This document shows, piece after piece, positions 42,736 through 49,240 of a stretch of 62,092 nucleotides of DNA. The position numbers and the translations under genes are program-made. The DNA lies in assembly GCA_035564555.1 (NCBI GenBank), contig DATMTS010000101.1:1-62092 (forward strand), written 5' to 3'. Positions within the stretch are counted from its first letter, which is position 1; each line of letters begins with the position of its first letter. The notes beneath the pieces are model-generated. The model was not told where the DNA came from, did no database searches, and worked only from the letters and a program-made list of their open reading frames with translations. This DNA is from DATMTS01 sp035564555. GTDB lineage: Bacteria; Actinomycetota; Actinomycetes; Actinomycetales; Microbacteriaceae.

Positions 42736-42883
42736 ACCGTCTAGGGTAGGTCGACAACCCCGGCTCGAGGCAGCGCGCCACGCCCGTCGCGGCAGCCGAG
42801 ACCCCCGAAAGCCGCCGCTGTGCAGCGTCGCTGCGTGGCGGGAACCATCGAAGACGAGCACAAGGGATCAGGTGCGACACGGC

Positions 42884-43840
42884 ATGACAGACGGCAGCGC
42901 GACGGCCCTCCAGCTGGCCAGGGCCGCTGTCGATCGGGATGCGGTGCGTCGCGCCGACCCGGCGCTGTTCGACGCCTTGTTGGGCGATGACGGCACGCGC
43001 GTCCTGCCCGTCTGGCAGGGCAAGGCGCTTGCCGTCCCTGATCGCGCGGCACTGGCGCTGCAACCCGCGCACCAGGTGACGGCGGCGCTGGTCAGGGTCT
43101 ATCTCGGTCGCACCCTGGAGGCGTCTTCGCTCGAGCCCGCAGGTACCCCGGTGATCGCGTCGGTGCTCACGGATGCCGCTGCGGCCGAACTCGAACCGGA
43201 CCCGGAGCGCTGGGTCGGCTTGCGCGCCGCGTCGACGCTGATGAGCGCGCGCGACGCCGCTCTCTTCACCCAGGCACTCGCGATCACCAACTGGCACGCC
43301 TCGCACGGCTACTGCCCGCGTTGCGGATCGCCGACCGTGGTGGAACAGGGCGGCTGGGTGCGCCGGTGCTTCACCGATGACACCGAGATCTTCCCGCGCA
43401 CCGATCCTGCGGTGATCGTTCGCGTGCTCGACCCGGACAGCCGGCTGCTGCTGGGTTCGAACGCGCTCTGGGAACACAACAGATGGTCTCTGCTGGCCGG
43501 ATTCGTCGAGGCCGGCGAGACCTTCGAAGACGCCGTCGAACGCGAGGTCTTCGAAGAGTCGGGCGTGCGGGTGACCGCAGCTCGTTACCTCGGGTCGCAG
43601 CCGTGGCCGTTCCCCGCCTCGATCATGATCGGGATGGAGGCGCGAGTAGCGCCAGGATACGACCCGGAAGCCGTCACGCCCGACGGTCAAGAGATCCTCG
43701 CGCTGCGCTGGTTCAGCCGCGACGAACTGTGGCAGGAGCACGAGGACATCCTGCTGCCCGGTGGCAGCTCCATCGCGCACGCCATCCTGCGGGACTGGTA
43801 CGGCGGCCCGCTCGACCGGCCACCGGCGGAGCGACGATGA
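42884..43840 (+). CDS. nudC: NAD(+)/NADH pyrophosphatase NudC
   Basis: A 318-residue Nudix protein. Zinc region CPRCGSPTVVEQGGWVRRC has only three of the usual four cysteines. Nudix box GFVEAGETFEDAVEREVFEE is intact, and SQPWPFPASIM is the NADH-pyrophosphatase motif. It hydrolyses NAD(H) to NMN(H) and AMP, and NudC enzymes also remove NAD caps from RNA. ATG 42884 has AGGTG 9 nt upstream; GTG 42872, preceded by AAGGGA, would add four residues. The stop overlaps the uvrD-like start (ATGA), so the two are coupled. Confidence 0.9.
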   Translation: MTDGSATALQLARAAVDRDAVRRADPALFDALLGDDGTRVLPVWQGKALAVPDRAALALQPAHQVTAALVRVYLGRTLEASSLEPAGTPVIASVLTDAAAAELEPDPERWVGLRAASTLMSARDAALFTQALAITNWHASHGYCPRCGSPTVVEQGGWVRRCFTDDTEIFPRTDPAVIVRVLDPDSRLLLGSNALWEHNRWSLLAGFVEAGETFEDAVEREVFEESGVRVTAARYLGSQPWPFPASIMIGMEARVAPGYDPEAVTPDGQEILALRWFSRDELWQEHEDILLPGGSSIAHAILRDWYGGPLDRPPAERR

Positions 43841-45594
43841 CCGATTCCGCCGAGCGGCTGCTCGACGGATTGGACGAGCAGCAGCGCAGCGCAGCGGAGA
43901 CGCTGCTCGGGCCCGTTCGGGTGCTCGCAGGCGCCGGCACCGGCAAGACGCGTGCGATCACGCACCGCATCGCTTACGGAGTGGCATCCGGCGTCTACGC
44001 CCCGAATCGGGTGATGGCGTTGACCTTCACCGCCCGCGCGGCATCCGAGTTGCGCAGCAGACTGCGCCACCTGGGCGCAGGGCCGGTGGTCGCGCGCACC
44101 TTCCACTCCGCGGCGCTCAGCCAGCTGAGCTACTTCTGGCCCTTGACGGTGGGCGGCACCGCCCCGCGGGTGCTCGACGGCAAGGCGCGCGTGCTCGGTC
44201 AGGCGGCGGAGCGGCTGCGGATCAAGGTCGACACCGCGACCCTGCGTGACATCGCAGCGGAGATCGAGTGGCGCAAGGTGTCGGCGATGAGCATCGAGGA
44301 CTACGCGAAGGCGCTTCAGCGGCCTCCGGGATGGACGGGTCCCACTCGGGAGACACCGGGCAAGTTGACGGCCGAACAGGCGATCGACCTGCACCGCACC
44401 TACGAGACGCTGAAAGACGAACGCAAGCAGATCGACTTCGAAGACGTGCTGCTGGTGACCGCGGGCATGATCGAGGCGGAGCCGTCGGTTGCGATGCACG
44501 TGCACGAGCAGTACCGGTTCTTCGTGGTCGACGAGTATCAGGACGTCTCGCCGCTGCAGCAGAACCTCCTCGACCTGTGGCTCGGCGAACGCCGAGACCT
44601 CTGCGTGGTCGGCGACGCCAGCCAGACCATCTACTCGTTCGCCGGCGCGAGCAGTTCATTCCTGCTCGACTTCGGCTCCCGGTATCCGGATGCCGCGCTC
44701 ATCCGGTTGGAGCAGAACTACCGCTCATCCGTTCCGATCGTGGACACCGCCAACCGCCTGATGCGCGGACGGCCGGGTTCACTGACTCTGCATGCGGTCA
44801 CGCAAGCCACCCCGGCACCCGGCATCACCTCGGACATCCCTGCGATCTCGGCTCATGCCACCGATCTGGCGGAGGCGAGAGCCGTCGCGACCGACATCCG
44901 ATCCGCCATCGATCGCGGCGCCGCGCCGGAGTCGATGGCGATCCTGTACCGCATCAACGTGCAGGCGGCAGCGCTCGAGAACGCGCTGAACGAGGTGGAT
45001 GTCAGCTACCAGATTCGCGGCGCGAAACGATTCTTCGACCTGCCCGAGGTGAAGCAGGCCGTGCTGACGCTGCGCGGAGCATCCGTATCGGTGATGGGGG
45101 AGCCGCTGTTCAAATCGGTCAGCGACGTGTTGCGCTCGCTCGGCTGGACGGAGCAGGCCCCCCAGGCACGAGGTGCCGTGCGAGACCGGTGGGAGGCGCT
45201 CAACGCGATCATGGGGCTCGCGGATCAGGCCGTGCCCGGCACAACGTTCCGCCGGTTCACCGATGAGTTGCTGGAACGTCAGGCCGCACAGCACGAGCCG
45301 ACCCTCTCGGCTGTGACGCTCGCAACCGTGCACTCCGCCAAGGGCCTGGAATGGGATGCGGTGTATCTGATCGGCCTGAGCGAGGGGCTGCTGCCGATCT
45401 CCTACGCCACGAATTTCGATCAGGTGGACGAGGAGCGACGACTCTTCTACGTGGGGATCACGCGTGCCAGAAGGCGGTTGTGGTTGAGCTGGGCCCGTCG
45501 TGTCGCTCAACGCTCCGGTGAGGTAGAGCCGTCACGTTTTCTGGCAGAGCTCGGCAGCCGCAGTCCGGGTGTTGCCGGTGTTCGCGTTCGCTGA
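43837..45594 (+). CDS. UvrD2-like SF1A DNA helicase, short form
   Basis: A 585-residue helicase: Walker A LAGAGTGKTRAI, ALTFTARAASELR, FHSAALSQLSYFW, VVDEYQDVSP (Asp232-Glu233), VGDASQTIYSFAGAS, QNYRSS, TVHSAKGLEWDAV, and YVGITRARRRLWLS. Sequence style and position after nudC match mycobacterial uvrD2, but the C-terminal tetracysteine and HRDC domains known in mycobacterial UvrD2 are absent: the protein stops about 30 residues after motif VI. Its last 137 nt are antisense to the convergent E1-like gene. Confidence 0.88.
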   Translation: MTDSAERLLDGLDEQQRSAAETLLGPVRVLAGAGTGKTRAITHRIAYGVASGVYAPNRVMALTFTARAASELRSRLRHLGAGPVVARTFHSAALSQLSYFWPLTVGGTAPRVLDGKARVLGQAAERLRIKVDTATLRDIAAEIEWRKVSAMSIEDYAKALQRPPGWTGPTRETPGKLTAEQAIDLHRTYETLKDERKQIDFEDVLLVTAGMIEAEPSVAMHVHEQYRFFVVDEYQDVSPLQQNLLDLWLGERRDLCVVGDASQTIYSFAGASSSFLLDFGSRYPDAALIRLEQNYRSSVPIVDTANRLMRGRPGSLTLHAVTQATPAPGITSDIPAISAHATDLAEARAVATDIRSAIDRGAAPESMAILYRINVQAAALENALNEVDVSYQIRGAKRFFDLPEVKQAVLTLRGASVSVMGEPLFKSVSDVLRSLGWTEQAPQARGAVRDRWEALNAIMGLADQAVPGTTFRRFTDELLERQAAQHEPTLSAVTLATVHSAKGLEWDAVYLIGLSEGLLPISYATNFDQVDEERRLFYVGITRARRRLWLSWARRVAQRSGEVEPSRFLAELGSRSPGVAGVRVR

Positions 45595-46369
45595 AGCGAC
45601 CCGTTCCGACGTCGATGCGCAGGCTGCGCGTCGCCCATCGCGCGTCGTGGTCTCGGAGCACCGCGTCGAGCATCCGGCCGGCGTGCGCGACCGCGAACGC
45701 TGCGCCCCCCGGCGTCAGCGTCGCTGCTCGCGTACCGACGAGTTGCGCTGCGATGACCGGCCACGCGGCGTCGCCGTCGCGCCGGTGCAGGCTGATGCAG
45801 CGCAGGCACGGTCCGGCTCCGGGCCGGATGAAGGGTCCGACTTCGACGACGCGGTCGCCGAACACGATAGGCAGGTGCGGGATGTCGCGGCCGAGCCACG
45901 CGCCGTAGCGCCCGGGGGAGACGACGAACGATGCGGCGATGACGACGGCGTCGGGCGCCGGGTCGCGCTTCGACGGGCTCCCTGCGCGACCGGCCGACCG
46001 GGCGTCGATCGTTCGCACGCCTGATGCGGTGAGCAACGCGTGCAGGGCCGCCGCGAGGGGCTCCTCGCCGGCTTCGATCGCGACCAGATGCGACGGCTGC
46101 CCGGAAGCGCTCGGCCCGGCGGCATCGTGATCGGGCAGCAGCGCCGGCGCCACGAGCCTCATCACCTGGTCGAGCACCCCGGGCTGTGCGCCGGCGTGTT
46201 CGGCGACGACCTCGATGGCGCCGGGCGGCACGCCCGCCACCAGCGCGGCCAGGATGCGTTCGGTCGCCGCGGTCGACGGCAGCGTGCAGACCGCATCGTC
46301 GACGCCCAATTGCACCAGGTGCGGCGTGCGCCACACGATCGGGACGTCGGGGTCGAGACGGATCGTCAT
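45458..46369 (-). CDS. E1/ThiF-like protein of the TOMM cyclodehydratase type, stand-alone
   Basis: A 303-residue protein from ATG 46369. The middle region FVVSPGRYGAWLGRDIPHLPIVFGDRVVEVG and GPCLRCISLHRRDGDAAW (given in parts), and the C-terminal HPDCGCRAL, match the leader-binding, zinc-tetracysteine half of thiazole/oxazole-modified microcin cyclodehydratases. The four cysteines (two CxxC/CxC pairs) probably bind Zn. No YcaO gene or clear precursor peptide is nearby, and no adenylation GxGxxG is visible. Related stand-alone genes sit beside uvrD2 in other actinobacteria, to my recollection. Function unknown. The 3' end overlaps the uvrD-like gene by 137 nt. Confidence 0.65.
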   Translation of the reverse strand: MTIRLDPDVPIVWRTPHLVQLGVDDAVCTLPSTAATERILAALVAGVPPGAIEVVAEHAGAQPGVLDQVMRLVAPALLPDHDAAGPSASGQPSHLVAIEAGEEPLAAALHALLTASGVRTIDARSAGRAGSPSKRDPAPDAVVIAASFVVSPGRYGAWLGRDIPHLPIVFGDRVVEVGPFIRPGAGPCLRCISLHRRDGDAAWPVIAAQLVGTRAATLTPGGAAFAVAHAGRMLDAVLRDHDARWATRSLRIDVGTGRFSEREHRQHPDCGCRALPENVTALPHRSVERHDGPSSTTTAFWHA

Positions 46370-46444
46370 GCCGGAATCATGCCGCCTCACGGCACCGGCC
46401 CGCGCACGTTATCCACAGCCGCGTTCGCCACCCGGTGAAACGCG

Positions 46445-47794
46445 CTACTCCTCGGTCGGGCGCTGCTCTCCGTCGTCGCGCAGCAGGTCTTCGATGGCCT
46501 GATCGACCTCGTCGAGCTGCGGCTGTGCTCCGGACACCTCCGCGCCGAGACGGGCGATCAGTGCGGCGGGGTCGTCGATGTCTGCCGAGGTGGGCAGCAG
46601 GTCAGGATGCGACCAGAGCCGGTCGCGCGCCTCGTCACCGACAGCATCGGTGACCGCCTGCCACATCGCGGCGGCCTCGCGCAGCCGGCGGGGGCGCAGT
46701 TCGAGACCGACCAGCGTGGCGAACGCCGATTCCGCCGGGCCGCCCGCGGCTCGCCGTCTGCGCACGGTCTCGGCCACGGCCGACGACTTCGGAAGCCGTC
46801 CTGTGGCCTTCGCGGTCACGACGTCGACCCACCCTTCGATGAGCGCCAAGGTCGTCTCCAACCGAGCGAGCGCCGCCAGCTGGGCTTCGGTCTTCGGCGG
46901 GATCAGCGCGCCGCTGACCATCGCCTGGCGCAACTCCTCGGGGTTCGACGGGTCGAAGCTCTCCGCGAGTTCCTCCATCCGGTCGGTGTCGATGCGGATG
47001 CCACGCGCGAACTCCGTGACTCCTGCGATCAGTTGCAACCTCAGCCATTTGGCATGCCGGAACAGCCGGGCGTGCGCCAATTCCCGCACGGCGAGGTAAA
47101 GCGCCACCTGATCGTCGGGAATATCGAGACCGTCGCCGAAGGCGGCGACGTTCTGCGGCAGCAGCGCGGCCTGTCCGTCGGCGAGCAGCGGGATTCCGAC
47201 GTCGCCGCCGGAGACCACCTCGGCCGAGAGCTGGCCGACGACCTGCCCGAGTTGCATGGCGAACAGCGTTCCGCCGATGGCGCGGACCATCGGCCCGGCG
47301 CCGGCCAGCACGTTGCGCAGTTCCTCCGGCGCCTGCTCCTCCAGCACTCGGGTCAGAGCGTCGGAGATGCTCGTGGCGACCGGTTCGGCCAGCTGCGTCC
47401 ACAGCGGAAGAGTGCGTTTGACCCATTCGGCCCTACCGAGTAGCAGCGGGGTCTCGGTGAGCGCCGAGATGTCGGTGACCTCGTCGAGCCAGAGTTCCGC
47501 GACGTGGAAGGCCTGCTCCAGCGACGAGCGTTCCGCAGGTGTCGTGGCCACGGCATCCTGCTGCGCCAGAGCCGTGCCCTGCTGCGAAGCGAGGTCCCAA
47601 TTGATGCCGTCCGTGCCGCCGCCGCGCATCGCGTTCTGAAGCTGGGTCATCAGCTGCTGGAGCATGGCGGGGTCGGCCGGAAGCCCGGCCGCGCCAGCCA
47701 GCTGAGCGGGGTCCATCGACCCGTCACCGGAGAGGAACTGGCGCAGCATGTCGCGGAACTCGTCGTCCGGATTCTCGCGTTCATCCTCTGGCAT
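46445..47794 (-). CDS. Zincin-like protein (DUF2342 / F420-associated metalloprotease family)
   Basis: A 449-residue protein. The zincin motif region reads LYLAVRELAHARLF: Arg237-Glu238-x-x-His241, where a typical protease has HExxH. An N-terminal acidic segment and long helical domain (75-200) precede it, and an acidic tail (LDEVDQAIEDLLRDDGEQ) ends it. Arg in place of the first His is, as I recall, normal in this actinobacterial family, so peptidase activity is doubtful. Mycobacterial homologues lie in the same neighbourhood. Gap of 75 nt to the E1-like gene downstream. Confidence 0.82.
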   Translation of the reverse strand: MPEDERENPDDEFRDMLRQFLSGDGSMDPAQLAGAAGLPADPAMLQQLMTQLQNAMRGGGTDGINWDLASQQGTALAQQDAVATTPAERSSLEQAFHVAELWLDEVTDISALTETPLLLGRAEWVKRTLPLWTQLAEPVATSISDALTRVLEEQAPEELRNVLAGAGPMVRAIGGTLFAMQLGQVVGQLSAEVVSGGDVGIPLLADGQAALLPQNVAAFGDGLDIPDDQVALYLAVRELAHARLFRHAKWLRLQLIAGVTEFARGIRIDTDRMEELAESFDPSNPEELRQAMVSGALIPPKTEAQLAALARLETTLALIEGWVDVVTAKATGRLPKSSAVAETVRRRRAAGGPAESAFATLVGLELRPRRLREAAAMWQAVTDAVGDEARDRLWSHPDLLPTSADIDDPAALIARLGAEVSGAQPQLDEVDQAIEDLLRDDGEQRPTEE

Positions 47795-47937
47795 GATGCC
47801 CGCCTCTCAGGTTGGTGACTGGTTGCCGCCGCAGAATCTACGCTAGCCCGGTGCCGCCCGGCGCGCGGTGGGAATTCGCCTATGCTCACTGGTTGGATGT
47901 CCGCCCGTCGCGAACACTCCGGCCGGAAAGGATGCAC

Positions 47938-49101
47938 GTGACCCTCTTCGCACAGCACGGCGCCTCCGACGAAGACTTCCCCGGCGGTCCTCCCGACGGC
48001 GCGGGTGCTCGCATTCCGCGTCGTGCCCGGGTCGGCTGGCTGTTTCTCGCGGCGTCGTTCGTTCTCGTGTTCATCCTGATCCTCGCTCCCGCGCCATTCG
48101 TGATCGATCAGCCCGGACCGGTGTTCGACACCCTCGGAACCGACAAGCCGATCTGGCCGGCGAACGCATCGTCCCAGCCGACCCAGGTGCAGCCGCTGAT
48201 CAGCATCCCGGGCGCCAAGACGTATCCCACGTCGGGTTCGCTGGACATGCTCACCGTCTCCAGCGTCGGCAACCCGCAGCAGCTGCCCAGCTGGGTCGAG
48301 GTGATCAGCGCATGGCTCGACCCGTCGAAGGCGGTGATCCCGGTCGACGTCGCCTACCCGCAGAACCAGTCGACGCAGCAACAGGACGCCGAGAACTCGC
48401 AGTTGATGACCGATTCGCAGAAGGATGCCGTCGCAGCGGCGTTGAACACCTTGGGCTACGGCTTTCCGCAGCGCATCATCGTGGCGCAGGTGATTCCGAA
48501 TACCCCGGCAGCCGGAGTTCTGCAGACCGACGACCGGATCCTCCAGGTCGACGGACACGCGGTGGGCGGCGTGCAGTCGCTGCGCGACGCGATCAAGGCG
48601 AACGGCACCGGTCACCCAGCCTCGCTGCAGATCGAGCGGGGCGGAGCAAAGAAGACCGTGCAGCTCACTCCGGCGGTCTCCGGCGGTGCGACGATCATCG
48701 GAATCGGGGCGCGCATGGACTACACCTTTCCGATCGACGTGAAGATCCGCCTCGACAATGTGGGCGGACCGAGCGCGGGTCAGATGTTCGCGCTCGGCAT
48801 CATCGACAAGCTCACTCCCGGCGCACTCAACGGCGGCCGCAAGGTCGCCGGCACCGGAACGATCGACAACGAGGGCGACATCGGCCCGATCGGCGGCATC
48901 CGTCAGAAGATGTACGCCGCCCGCGCCTCCGGAGCCACCTGGTTCCTCGCACCGGCATCCAACTGCGACGAGGTGAAGGGGCACGTTCCCGACGGGCTGC
49001 ACGTGTTCGCGGTGAAGACCCTGCACGACTCGCTGGCCGCGTTGAAGGCCGTCGCGACGGGTTCCGGCGTAGCCCGTCAGCCCACCTGCACGTCCGGCTG
49101 A
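47938..49101 (+). CDS. Membrane-anchored PDZ-Lon (S16) serine protease
   Basis: A 387-residue protein from GTG 47938, preceded by AAAGGA. One membrane helix (about residues 30-52, WLFLAASFVLVFILILAP) puts the rest outside the cell. A PDZ domain covers about 185-255 (IPNTPAAGVLQTDDRILQVDG). The C-terminal S16 domain has the Ser279-Lys324 dyad in VGGPSAGQMFAL and GIRQKMYAARASGA. Substrates are unknown; related SdrC/YlbL-type proteases act in envelope or checkpoint control in some bacteria. TATGCT at 47881-47886 may be the -10. Confidence 0.9.
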   Translation: MTLFAQHGASDEDFPGGPPDGAGARIPRRARVGWLFLAASFVLVFILILAPAPFVIDQPGPVFDTLGTDKPIWPANASSQPTQVQPLISIPGAKTYPTSGSLDMLTVSSVGNPQQLPSWVEVISAWLDPSKAVIPVDVAYPQNQSTQQQDAENSQLMTDSQKDAVAAALNTLGYGFPQRIIVAQVIPNTPAAGVLQTDDRILQVDGHAVGGVQSLRDAIKANGTGHPASLQIERGGAKKTVQLTPAVSGGATIIGIGARMDYTFPIDVKIRLDNVGGPSAGQMFALGIIDKLTPGALNGGRKVAGTGTIDNEGDIGPIGGIRQKMYAARASGATWFLAPASNCDEVKGHVPDGLHVFAVKTLHDSLAALKAVATGSGVARQPTCTSG

Positions 49102-49240
49102 CCCGTCCGGCGCGTTCTCGGGGAGAGCCGTGGGAGTCGGAAGATAACCCACAGCATGCGCCGCATAGGATGGATTCCGTTCGTCTGATGTACCCCATCT
49201 CGATCCGCGCGTGCCGCGCACGCGCACGAAGGACCACACC

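Noticed and set aside
45458..46369. A complete azole-peptide (TOMM) biosynthetic cluster
   Set aside because: No YcaO, dehydrogenase, transporter or plausible precursor next to the E1-like gene.
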